The position numbers and the translations under genes are program-made. A stretch of 64,000 nucleotides of DNA, from the NCBI RefSeq assembly GCF_000153305.1, contig NZ_CH724107.1, positions 198,871 through 262,870 on the forward strand. The letters run 5' to 3'. This document shows positions 8,240-15,831 of the stretch, piece after piece. The DNA comes from Oceanicola granulosus HTCC2516 (GTDB lineage Bacteria > Pseudomonadota > Alphaproteobacteria > Rhodobacterales > Rhodobacteraceae). Within the stretch, counting starts at the first letter, position 1. Each line of letters opens with the position of its first letter. The notes beneath the pieces are model-generated. The model ran no database searches. It was not told where the DNA came from and was given only the letters and a program-made list of their open reading frames with translations.

Positions 8240-9219
8240 GCGGCGCGGACAATGCCATCGAGGTGCGCGACCTCTTCGTCGGCAACGGCGACCTGACGGC
8301 GGTGCAGGGCGTCTCCTTCACCATCCCCGCCGGCGGGCGCATGGGCCTCGTCGGCGAGAGCGGCTCGGGCAAGAGCATGACGGCGCTCGGCATCATGGGC
8401 CTGCTGCCCGCCGGCTGGCACGTCCGCGGCTCGGTCCGCCACGACGGCGTCGACCTCGTCGGCCAGAGCGACCGGCAGATGTCGAAGCGGCGCGGACGCA
8501 CGATCTCGATGGTCTTCCAGGACCCGCTCTCCGCCCTCGACCCGGTGCGCCGCGTCGGCCGGCAGGTCACCTCGATCCTGCGCCGCCACCTCGACCTGTC
8601 CGCGGCCGAGGCCGAACGGCAGGCGCTCGACCTCTTCGCGCAGATCAACCTCCCCGAGCCGGCCCGCATCCTGCGCGCCTATCCCCACGAGCTGTCCGGC
8701 GGGCAGCGGCAGCGGATCATGATCGCCATGGCGCTCGCCTGCTACCCGCAGCTCATCATCGCCGACGAGCCGACCACCGCGCTCGACGTGACGGTGCAGA
8801 AGCAGGTGCTGCGCATCCTCGACGCCGCCGTCCGCGAGCGCGGCTCGGCGCTGCTGATGATCACCCACAACCTCCCCATCATCGCCGCCATCTGCGACAG
8901 CGTCGCAGTGATGTATGCCGGCCGCATCGTCGAGGCGGGGCCGGTCGCGCAGGTCTTCCGCACGCCGCGCCACCGCTATACCCAAGGCCTGCTGCGCTCG
9001 CAGCCGACGATGGACAACATCTCGTTCGACGCCGGCGCGCGCCTCCCCGCGATCCCGGGCATGGTGCCGCCGCTCACCGACCTGCCGCCGGGCTGCCCGT
9101 TCCACCCGCGCTGCGCGGCGGCGAGCGCGCTCTGCCGCACCCGGATGCCTCCCTTCGAGGGCGCGCCACACGGCGCCGCCTGCTGGCACCCGGCCGACGG
9201 GGCAGGGGAGGCGCCATGA
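8236..9219 (+). CDS. ABC transporter ATP-binding protein, DppD type
   Basis: The 327-residue ATPase has Walker A GESGSGKS (about residues 40-47), signature LSGGQRQRIMIA, and Walker B LIIADEPTTALD. The C-terminal oligopeptide-transporter extension carries the Cys-rich GCPFHPRCAAASALC segment. The start ATG at 8236 overlaps the previous stop in an ATGA arrangement. Dipeptide importers need two ATPases, and this is the first. It would drive uptake through the two permeases at the cytoplasmic face. Confidence 0.93.
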   Translation: MSGADNAIEVRDLFVGNGDLTAVQGVSFTIPAGGRMGLVGESGSGKSMTALGIMGLLPAGWHVRGSVRHDGVDLVGQSDRQMSKRRGRTISMVFQDPLSALDPVRRVGRQVTSILRRHLDLSAAEAERQALDLFAQINLPEPARILRAYPHELSGGQRQRIMIAMALACYPQLIIADEPTTALDVTVQKQVLRILDAAVRERGSALLMITHNLPIIAAICDSVAVMYAGRIVEAGPVAQVFRTPRHRYTQGLLRSQPTMDNISFDAGARLPAIPGMVPPLTDLPPGCPFHPRCAAASALCRTRMPPFEGAPHGAACWHPADGAGEAP

Positions 9220-10079
9220 CGCCGCTGCTCGAGCTCGACGCGGTGACGCAAGCCTACCCGCTCCCGCGCGATCGCCTGTTCGGCCCGCGCCGGTCGCTCA
9301 CGGTGCTCGACGGCGTCGACTTCGCGGTCGGCGAGGGCGAGGCGGTGGGGCTGGTGGGCGAGTCGGGCGCGGGCAAGACCACGATGACCCGCGCGATGCT
9401 CGGCATGGAGACCCCGCGGGGCGGCGCGGTGCGCTTCGACGGGCGCGACCTGCGCGAGATGGGCCCCGACGAGCGCCGCGCCTTCCGCCGCGCGGTGCAG
9501 GTCGTCATGCAGAACCCCCGCTCCTCGCTTGACCCGCGCATGAGCGTCGGCCGCTCGCTGCTCGAGCCGCTGCGCGCGCTCGGCGTCGCGGAAGACCACG
9601 CGGCGCGGGTGCGCGAGGTGATCGGGCAGGTCGGCCTCACCGAATCCGCCCTCGCGCGCTATCCGCACGAGTTCTCCGGTGGCCAGCTCCAGCGCATCGC
9701 CATCGCCCGCGCCCTCGCGCCGCGTCCGCGCGTGCTGATCGCCGACGAGCCGGTCTCGGCGCTCGACGTGTCGATCCAGGCGCAGGTGCTCAACCTGCTG
9801 AAGGACCTCGTCGACGAGCTCGGCCTGTCGATGGTGCTCATCGCCCACGACCTCGCCGTCGTCGCCTATTCAACCTCGCGCGTCTCGGTCATCGCCGGCG
9901 GGCGCATCGTCGAGCAGGGCGCCCCGCGCGACCTCTTCGTCCACCCTGAGGCCGAGGCCACCCGCAATCTCGTCGACGCCGTCCTGACGATGGAGGACGG
10001 GCTTGCCGGGCGCGGCCTCGCCGCCGGGGCGGCCGCCACACCCCCAGTTACCAGTCACCAGGCCCGCAGGGGCCGTTAA
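9216..10079 (+). CDS. ABC transporter ATP-binding protein, DppF type
   Basis: This second ATPase has 287 residues. Walker A is GESGAGKT, the signature is FSGGQLQRIAIARAL and Walker B is VLIADEPVSALDVS. Unlike the preceding subunit it lacks the Cys-rich C-terminal motif and ends in a low-complexity tail, so it is shorter than many DppF proteins (about 320-330 residues). Its ATG overlaps the stop of the DppD-type gene. It is the last transport gene, and the RraA-type gene follows after 12 nt in what looks like the same operon. Confidence 0.92.
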   Translation: MTPLLELDAVTQAYPLPRDRLFGPRRSLTVLDGVDFAVGEGEAVGLVGESGAGKTTMTRAMLGMETPRGGAVRFDGRDLREMGPDERRAFRRAVQVVMQNPRSSLDPRMSVGRSLLEPLRALGVAEDHAARVREVIGQVGLTESALARYPHEFSGGQLQRIAIARALAPRPRVLIADEPVSALDVSIQAQVLNLLKDLVDELGLSMVLIAHDLAVVAYSTSRVSVIAGGRIVEQGAPRDLFVHPEAEATRNLVDAVLTMEDGLAGRGLAAGAAATPPVTSHQARRGR

Positions 10080-10091
10080 CGGAGAGACACC

Positions 10092-10757
10092 ATGACCGAC
10101 CGCGACACGCTTCTCGCCACCGCCCGCGCCGAACTCTACAGCGCCGTCGTCGCCGACACGCTCGACAGCCTCGGCCACCGCGAGCAGGTGGTGGCCCCCG
10201 GCCTGACGGCGCTCGACGACAGCCTGACCATGTGCGGCTTCGCCCGCGTCGGGCTCTACATGCCGATCTACCACGACGACGAGACGGTGAACGTCTACGA
10301 GCACGAGATCGCGCTGGTCGACGACCTCAAGCCGGGCGACGTGCCGGTGATCTCGTGCAACGGCGACCTGCGCCTGTCGCCCTGGGGCGAGCTTCTGTCG
10401 ACCCGCGCGCAGGTGCTCGGCTCGACGGGCTGCATCACCGACGGCTGCGTGCGCGACGTCCGCCAGATCCGCGAGATCGGCTACCCCGTCCATTGCGGCG
10501 GCCGCAACCCGACCGACACCAAGTACCGCGGCAAGATGATGTGGACCGACGTCCCCTGCGTCATCGGCGGCGTGCGCGTCGAGTCGGGCGACTTCGTCAT
10601 CGCCGACATGGACGGCATCGCCTTCGTCCCCGCCGCCATCCTCGACGAGGTCCTCTCCGGCGCCCTCGCCAAGGTCCGCGCCGAAACCACCGTCCGCGAC
10701 GAACTCCGCGCCGGAGCGCGCCTGTCGGAGGTCTTCGCGCGGCATGGGATTTTGTGA
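10092..10757 (+). CDS. RraA-family protein (HMG/CHA-type aldolase fold)
   Basis: The 221-residue protein belongs to the RraA/dimethylmenaquinone methyltransferase-like family. Members include 4-hydroxy-4-methyl-2-oxoglutarate aldolases, oxaloacetate decarboxylases and RNase E inhibitors. The metal and substrate motif GCITDGCVRD (G-x-x-x-D-G-x-x-R-D) is intact, which favours an enzyme over a pure inhibitor. A GGAGAG ribosome site precedes the ATG. It is 12 nt behind the importer operon, so it probably acts on an intermediate from the imported compound. Its stop codon lies at the left edge of the AT-rich island and within one copy of a 10-nt direct repeat. Confidence 0.88.
   Translation: MTDRDTLLATARAELYSAVVADTLDSLGHREQVVAPGLTALDDSLTMCGFARVGLYMPIYHDDETVNVYEHEIALVDDLKPGDVPVISCNGDLRLSPWGELLSTRAQVLGSTGCITDGCVRDVRQIREIGYPVHCGGRNPTDTKYRGKMMWTDVPCVIGGVRVESGDFVIADMDGIAFVPAAILDEVLSGALAKVRAETTVRDELRAGARLSEVFARHGIL
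10747..10756 (+). repeat. 10-nt direct repeat, left copy, bordering the Pycsar-like island
   Basis: GGATTTTGTG lies over the last codons of the RraA-type gene and recurs in direct orientation at 12583-12592. The two copies bracket the AT-richer two-gene island. It could mark a duplicated insertion target, but a 10-nt match can arise by chance between segments of this size. Confidence 0.3.
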
Positions 10758-10868
10758 GAGGGGGGCGAGGCGCCGAACTCAGGTAACGGCCCATATCGGT
10801 CATTGGCGAGACTGTCGCTTTGCTGCAGTGCGGCTTGCCAACGCTGCCGTTGATTGCACTGAAGACGG

Positions 10869-11576
10869 CTAGGGTTTCCACCAATACGAGCTACGATAGC
10901 AGACCTCGGAAGCACCGGCGAATTTCGTGGAGCGCTTCTCCCACATGTCTACTCCCTTGCTCAGCTTCGCTTCGTCCGCAATCCGATTGTACACGCCCGC
11001 CGAGATGTATGTGCAATACGGGTACTCACGCAAATCCGAAAGCTTTGCGGCAAAACTTGGGGGGCTGCCAATCCAAATAAGGTCGTTATTGTTACGAATG
11101 CCAGCGCGAACCGCGCGGCTCACGCCTACATCAACGCCACACGCTTGCTGGATTTTGACGTCGTTGTCTTTGACTGACTTGAATCGCTTGCGGGCCTCTT
11201 TTTGGATAAGGTGCCGGGTAGCCCATTGGATTTTCAGCGCAGATTTGGTCGCATTTGTTCGTTTGGAGTCTCCTGCGAAAACCCCCATTACCCGATCTCC
11301 GTCAAAACTTCTAATTGCGCCATTATGCGCTCGTATGATGCGAACAGCGCAATCGAGATATGCCCGAATTATCTTTGCTGTAGTGTCCCAAGGACAGATT
11401 TTGGCAATTCGCCCTGATCCCGCCAAATCTGCGTACAAGAACGCTGCTTCGATCTTAACAGCACCATTAGCAAGAGTAACATCTTCCGATGACGGCACGT
11501 TTTGACCGTCGCGCAGCGAGAATTTTTTACCGAGAACGTTGTCTACAGCGTTCGTTAGATCATCATGTAGCGACAT
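10869..11576 (-). CDS. pycC: Class III nucleotidyl cyclase, probable Pycsar pyrimidine cyclase (PycC-like)
   Basis: The product has 235 residues and one adenylate/guanylate cyclase catalytic domain (about residues 40-200) with no sensor or membrane part. The first metal Asp is D50 in FLYADLAGS and the second is D94 in SFDGDRVMGVF. A late motif, WIGSPPSFAAKL (168-179), matches the usual G-x-x-V-N-x-A-A-R-L region, but the Asn position is Ser174. A stand-alone cyclase next to a membrane protein with a cyclic-nucleotide-binding domain is the layout of Pycsar antiphage systems, whose PycC makes cUMP or cCMP on infection. The start at 11576 follows GAAGGAA, 14 nt after the effector stop. Base composition is clearly AT-richer than the neighbours. 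cUMP versus cCMP cannot be told here. Confidence 0.8.
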   Translation of the reverse strand: MSLHDDLTNAVDNVLGKKFSLRDGQNVPSSEDVTLANGAVKIEAAFLYADLAGSGRIAKICPWDTTAKIIRAYLDCAVRIIRAHNGAIRSFDGDRVMGVFAGDSKRTNATKSALKIQWATRHLIQKEARKRFKSVKDNDVKIQQACGVDVGVSRAVRAGIRNNNDLIWIGSPPSFAAKLSDLREYPYCTYISAGVYNRIADEAKLSKGVDMWEKRSTKFAGASEVCYRSSYWWKP

Positions 11577-11590
11577 GAATTCGTTCCTTC

Positions 11591-12490
11591 TTATCTACCG
11601 CTAGTCGCTGCATGATCCCTGATGGCACAGATCACCATGACGACCAAAAATGGGAGCATCTGCAGAACCATATCAAGACTTGAAACCTCTTTGACTTGTG
11701 CCCCAAGCACCAGTTGTACGCCTTCGCCGATGTCGACCAAAACGTACCTCCCAAACCAAGAAGTTGCGATCATCGCTATAAACGCTACCCAAAAGCAGCG
11801 CCGCCAGAAGAAAGCTGGGTTAAGTATCATGATAAGAATGAATGTCAGTACGGACGAAAACCCTGTTGCGAGTAAAGCCGCCGACTGTGACCACAGCAAG
11901 TGGTTGCCGACACCCCAAACGACTGCGGCAGTAACAGCTGCGGCGACACAGGAAATCCACGGCCACGCCCAAGCATCGTGTCTCTTGGCCACATGTCCAG
12001 CAGCTATGCGCTCTCGAAACCTTGCATCCTTTTCTAATTCTAAGCGCTGCCTGAAGCCGTTATTAGAATTGTACACCTGCTGAAAGGTGCGCCCGCTGAC
12101 CAGTAGGGCAGCAACTTCATTTGTATGAGCCACTACTGTTGCTGAACGCGGCACCCCGGGTTTCGTCGCCGCAAGCTCTCCAACTTGATTAGGCGCTTCG
12201 CGAATTGATCCTAGAGAACTACCAAAAACTATGTCGACACTGCCCGATAGTAAAAAATAGACGTTATCATCTTGAGCGCCCTGTTCAATAAGGACTTGCC
12301 CTCTTCGAAAGTACGATACCTCGCCTTCCGCCACGAACCGGTCAATAACTCCAGCGTCCCCGTTGATTGCTGGATTGTCTGCAAGAATACGTCGAATTTC
12401 GTAGGTTGCTTCTTCGCAGGAGAACTTTTCGGGCAGTCGCGCTTTGCTTTCCAAACCTAAAGAGCGCTTGACTCTTGTCCACCAGTACAT
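11591..12490 (-). CDS. pycTM: Cyclic-nucleotide-gated membrane effector, probable Pycsar PycTM-like
   Basis: This 299-residue protein has an N-terminal cyclic-nucleotide-binding domain (about residues 40-150). Its phosphate-binding cassette is clear: GEL at 104-106 and PRSATV at 114-119, holding the Arg that contacts the cyclic phosphate. Four predicted membrane helices follow at about 176-196, 204-223, 230-251 and 273-290. No channel selectivity filter, kinase or DNA-binding domain is present. In known Pycsar systems PycTM binds the cyclic pyrimidine signal and damages the inner membrane, stopping phage growth by growth arrest or death. The gene is upstream of and co-directional with the cyclase and has a GAGGAGAGG ribosome site. 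It shares the cyclase's AT-rich composition. Confidence 0.8.
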   Translation of the reverse strand: MYWWTRVKRSLGLESKARLPEKFSCEEATYEIRRILADNPAINGDAGVIDRFVAEGEVSYFRRGQVLIEQGAQDDNVYFLLSGSVDIVFGSSLGSIREAPNQVGELAATKPGVPRSATVVAHTNEVAALLVSGRTFQQVYNSNNGFRQRLELEKDARFRERIAAGHVAKRHDAWAWPWISCVAAAVTAAVVWGVGNHLLWSQSAALLATGFSSVLTFILIMILNPAFFWRRCFWVAFIAMIATSWFGRYVLVDIGEGVQLVLGAQVKEVSSLDMVLQMLPFLVVMVICAIRDHAATSGR

Positions 12491-12745
12491 TTACGGTCCT
12501 CTCCTCGAGCTATCTGCATTCCCAAGCTTCTAGTATTGCGCGATGACTCCACATCTAGTGAATAAAGGTACCGACTTTAACAGGATTTTGTGCCCGGGTT
12601 GTTTGAGCTAATAGTTCTCACTCACCCCTCCTAAGCGGCGGCTTTGACCGTGTCTGTTGGATGTCAGCTTCAGCCCCTCTTGGATATGCCATTCGCTCCC
12701 GCGGCGAAAGCCCGCTTTCCGCCCATAGATACCCCCCTAACCCCC
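12491..12745. other. Intergenic region upstream of the Pycsar-like pair
   Basis: About 255 nt without a credible gene. The left part is AT-rich and must hold the promoter of the minus-strand effector-cyclase pair, though I see no convincing -35/-10 pair. The right copy of the 10-nt direct repeat is at 12583-12592. From about 12640 rightward the composition returns toward the chromosomal GC level, ending at the stop of the ROK regulator gene. Confidence 0.5.
12583..12592 (+). repeat. 10-nt direct repeat, right copy, bordering the Pycsar-like island
   Basis: GGATTTTGTG is identical to 10747-10756 and in the same orientation. It sits about 90 nt upstream of the effector gene start. No integrase or transposase gene lies between the copies, so mobility by a self-encoded enzyme is not supported. 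Confidence 0.3.
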
Positions 12746-13903
12746 TCACCCCACCGCCTGCGGCGACCAGCCCTTCACCGCCGGCCCTCGGAACGTCGAC
12801 GGGCTCATGAAGTCGTGGATCGGCAGGGCCGCGGCGCCGAGTTGGGGGAGGGTGTCGCGGGTGGCGCGCAGGATGCGGGGCGGGGCGATGTGGAAATCCT
12901 CGCCGAGGGCCGGGTCGGAGGCGATGTGGGCGATGAAGCCCTCGATCAGTGCCGGGTGCAGGGTGCCGCCGATGACGATGGCGTCGGGGGCGTAGGTGCG
13001 CGCGATCACCAGGCACAGCCAGCGCAGCTGCTCGGCCGCGTGCGCCCGCCAGTCGCGCACCACGTCGAGCGCCAGGTGGGTCTCGTCGACGTCGCTCAGC
13101 CGCTCGAGCGTGACCCCGGCGGCGGCGAGCGTGTCGAGCAGGTGCTGGCCCGAGGGGCGCGGCTGCGACTTCGGGAACAGCCCGCCCCATTCCGCCGCCC
13201 CGTTGCGCCGCCCCAGGTGCAGCCGCTGGTCGATCACCGCCGCGCCGCCGATGCCGTAGGACAGCCAGATGTGGCAGAAGGTGCGCTCCTCGCGGGCCGC
13301 GCCGTGGTAGAGCTCGGCGAGGCAGGCGGCCTTGGCGTCGTTCATGTGCTGCACCGGCATCCCGAACCAGGGCGTCAGGTCGCGCTCCACGTTCACGTCG
13401 GGCCAGGCCTCGAACTGGCGGATGCGCATCACCTGGGTCGGGTCGTCGCTGTACTGCCCCGGGTAGCTGACCCCGCACCCCGCGACCCGGCTCCGCTCCA
13501 GCCCCGCCGCCTCGATCAGCCCGCGCACCCGCTCGCCCGCCTCCGACATGATCGCCGAGAACGCGCGGTCGGGCACGGCGACGTCCTCGCGGGCGATGAT
13601 CTGGCCGGTGAGATCGGCGATGCAGGTCATGATCCGGTCGGGGTCGGCATAGACCCCGGCGGTGTAGAGCCCGCGCGGCTCCATGCGCAGCAGCTTCGCC
13701 GGGTAGCCCTTCTGGCCCGCCCGCATCGGGTCGCTCTCCTCGAGCACCAGCCCCTCGGCGAGCAGGTGCCCCGCCAGCCGCGTGACCGTCGAGGGCGTCA
13801 GGTCCAGCAGCCGCGCCAGGTCGGCCCGCGAACGGGGCCCGCTCGAGCGCAGGGTGGCGAGGACGCGCCGGGCGTTGAACCCGAGTGAGGACAGCTCCGT
13901 CAT
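12746..13903 (-). CDS. ROK-family transcriptional regulator
   Basis: The 385-residue product has an N-terminal winged helix-turn-helix (RADLARLLDLTPSTVTRLAGHL) joined to a ROK sugar-kinase-like domain with AGCGVSYPGQYS and YGIGGAAVIDQRL. The Cys-rich zinc motif usual in ROK sugar kinases is missing after the GGLFPK segment. It is therefore more likely a sugar-sensing repressor of the NagC/XylR kind than an active kinase. I chose ATG 13903 because the HTH begins soon after it; an upstream start at 14002 would add a low-quality 33-residue leader. No sugar operon is adjacent, so its targets are unknown. Confidence 0.85.
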   Translation of the reverse strand: MTELSSLGFNARRVLATLRSSGPRSRADLARLLDLTPSTVTRLAGHLLAEGLVLEESDPMRAGQKGYPAKLLRMEPRGLYTAGVYADPDRIMTCIADLTGQIIAREDVAVPDRAFSAIMSEAGERVRGLIEAAGLERSRVAGCGVSYPGQYSDDPTQVMRIRQFEAWPDVNVERDLTPWFGMPVQHMNDAKAACLAELYHGAAREERTFCHIWLSYGIGGAAVIDQRLHLGRRNGAAEWGGLFPKSQPRPSGQHLLDTLAAAGVTLERLSDVDETHLALDVVRDWRAHAAEQLRWLCLVIARTYAPDAIVIGGTLHPALIEGFIAHIASDPALGEDFHIAPPRILRATRDTLPQLGAAALPIHDFMSPSTFRGPAVKGWSPQAVG

Positions 13904-14049
13904 GGCGCCGACCCTATCCCGCCGCGCCGCGCTGTTCCATCGCCCCCGGGATTCCGGCCGGGACGGAACCTCCATCCCCCGTGTGGCTTGATCGGTCACC
14001 ACAGGACGCGGGAGCCGGCGGTGTCGCGGCTCGGGAAGGAGACCTTGCC

Positions 14050-14643
14050 ATGAAAGAGGAGAACGGCGCGCTCACCGACGTGGTCGCGGAACTGGAGAGG
14101 GCCGCGGGCGACGGCGAGGTGGAGGTCGGCCATCTGATCGACGCCCTCGACGAGCGCGGCTACGGCCCGGCGCTCGCGGTCCTGCCGCTGATCGAGCTGA
14201 CCCCGCTCGGCGGCATCCCCGGCGTGCCGACCCTGCTGGCGCTGACCCTCGCGATCATCGTCATCCGCCTGCTCATGGGCTACGACCATTTCTGGGCCCC
14301 CGACTGGCTGCGCCGCCGCAAGCTGAGCAGCGAGCGGGTCAAGAAGTCGCTCGAGTGGCTCAAGCCGATCTCCCACCGAATCGACGCCAAGCTGCACGAG
14401 CGGCTGTCGCGCTTCGCCGGCCCCGCCGCGCGCAAGGCGGCGGCGATCGTCATCCTCGGCCTGCTGCTCATCGTGCCGCCGCTCGAGGTGGTGCCCTTCG
14501 CCACGTCGGGCCCGATGATCGTCATCGCCGTCTTCGGCCTCGGCCTGCTCTACCGCGACGGCCTGCTGATGCTGCTCGGCTTCATCGGCTCGGTGGCCGC
14601 CGTCGGCGCCGGCATCTGGGGCTTCACCGCGTCGGGCGGCTAG
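14050..14643 (+). CDS. ExoD-family exopolysaccharide-related membrane protein
   Basis: This 197-residue protein matches the ExoD family: a hydrophilic N-terminus, then LPLIELTPLGGIPGVPTLLA, and three or four hydrophobic segments (about residues 50-75, 132-150, 155-170 and 172-195). ExoD was found in rhizobia, where loss alters exopolysaccharide and nodule invasion; the molecular function is not established. The ATG at 14050 follows GGGAAGGAG. It stands alone between the divergent ROK gene and the next transport operon. Confidence 0.85.
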   Translation: MKEENGALTDVVAELERAAGDGEVEVGHLIDALDERGYGPALAVLPLIELTPLGGIPGVPTLLALTLAIIVIRLLMGYDHFWAPDWLRRRKLSSERVKKSLEWLKPISHRIDAKLHERLSRFAGPAARKAAAIVILGLLLIVPPLEVVPFATSGPMIVIAVFGLGLLYRDGLLMLLGFIGSVAAVGAGIWGFTASGG

Positions 14644-14676
14644 GGCAGGGGCCGTCCTCCTCCTTGCTGGAATCTG

Positions 14677-14706
14677 TTGACAGCGGTTTTCTTTTGCAAT
14701 GCAATA
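14677..14706 (+). promoter_or_regulatory. Possible sigma-70 promoter for the iron/phosphonate-type ABC operon
   Basis: A perfect -35 hexamer TTGACA at 14677-14682 is followed after 17-19 nt by TGCAATAA-like sequence that could serve as a weak -10. It is placed about 60-85 nt before the binding-protein start. The AT-rich stretch between them contains a short TGCAA repeat. Spacing is plausible but the -10 is poor. Confidence 0.35.
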
Positions 14707-14763
14707 AAACCCGGAAGGCGCGCCGCGCGAGACGGAGTGCCGCCGCAATCCAGGGGAGGATCC

Positions 14764-15747
14764 ATGCCACATCAAGTCAGGAAGGCCGCGCTGTCGGTCG
14801 CCTTCGCCCTCACGGCCACCACCGCGCTCGCGGACGGGTCGGTGACGGTCTACACCGCCGTGCCGCAGAACTTCATCGACGCGCTCGTGCCGATGTTCGA
14901 GGAGCAGACCGGCACCAGCGTCGACATCATCAAGGCCGGCTCGGGCGAGCTGCTCAACCGCCTCACCGCCGAGGCCGACAGCCCGCAGGCCGACGTGCTC
15001 TGGAGCGTCGACGGCACCGTCATCGACTTCAACCCCGACCTGTTCGAGGCCTACGAGGCCGCCGGCTCCGACATGCTCGCCGAGGGCATGGACCAGAGCG
15101 ACATGTGGACGCCGTTCACCGCCGTCGTCATGGCGCTGATCGTCAACGAGGGCGAACTCGACGGCAAGCCGGTGCCCGAGAGCTGGGAGGCGCTTGCCGA
15201 CCCGATGTACGACGACATGATCTCCTCGGCCCGGGCCGAGGCGTCTGGCTCGGCCTACATCCAGCTCGCCACGGTGCTGCAGGCGTTCGACAGCGAGAAG
15301 GCCGGCTGGGACGTCTACGAGGGGATGCTATCCAACTTCGTGCTCTCCGACAGCTCCGGCGCCGTGCCGCGCTTCGTCAACGACGGCGAGCTCGCTGTCG
15401 GCGTGACCCTCGAGGACGCCGCGCTGCGCTACGTCGAGGGCGGCGGTCCGGTGCAGATCGTGTACCCCGCCGAGGGCACGGCCATCGCGCCCGACGCCAT
15501 GGCGCTCGTGAAGGGCGCGCCCAACGCCGACAACGCCAAGGCGTTTATCGACTTCATGCTCTCCGCCGAGGCGCAGCAGGTCGTCGCCGAGCAGGGCCGC
15601 CGGCCGGTGCGCTCCGACGTCGAGTCCAACCCCGCGCTGATCCCGCTCGCCGAGGTCAATTCGGTCGGCTACGACGCCCAGTGGGCCGCCGACAACCGCG
15701 AGCGGCTCGTCGAGGCCTGGCAGGACATGGTCCTCGACGTCCAGTAG
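14764..15747 (+). CDS. ABC transporter substrate-binding protein (ferric iron / 2-aminoethylphosphonate type)
   Basis: The 327-residue product has a signal peptide ending at about TTALADG (residue 23) and an extracellular solute-binding family 1 fold. Early segments are SVTVYTAVPQNFIDALVPMF and GSGELLNRLTAEADSPQADV. That pattern is shared by FbpA-type ferric-iron binders and phosphonate binders of the PhnS type, so the ligand is uncertain. GGGGAGGAT precedes the ATG. The gene leads an operon with one ATPase, a fused permease and a PP2C-like protein. The protein would act in the periplasm, delivering the ligand to the fused permease. Confidence 0.88.
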   Translation: MPHQVRKAALSVAFALTATTALADGSVTVYTAVPQNFIDALVPMFEEQTGTSVDIIKAGSGELLNRLTAEADSPQADVLWSVDGTVIDFNPDLFEAYEAAGSDMLAEGMDQSDMWTPFTAVVMALIVNEGELDGKPVPESWEALADPMYDDMISSARAEASGSAYIQLATVLQAFDSEKAGWDVYEGMLSNFVLSDSSGAVPRFVNDGELAVGVTLEDAALRYVEGGGPVQIVYPAEGTAIAPDAMALVKGAPNADNAKAFIDFMLSAEAQQVVAEQGRRPVRSDVESNPALIPLAEVNSVGYDAQWAADNRERLVEAWQDMVLDVQ

Positions 15748-15831
15748 ACGGACCGCGCGACACGGGGGCCGGGGGCGACTGCGCCCGGCCCCGACCGATT
15801 TCCCACTCCCAGACAAGACAGGTGACCCAGG

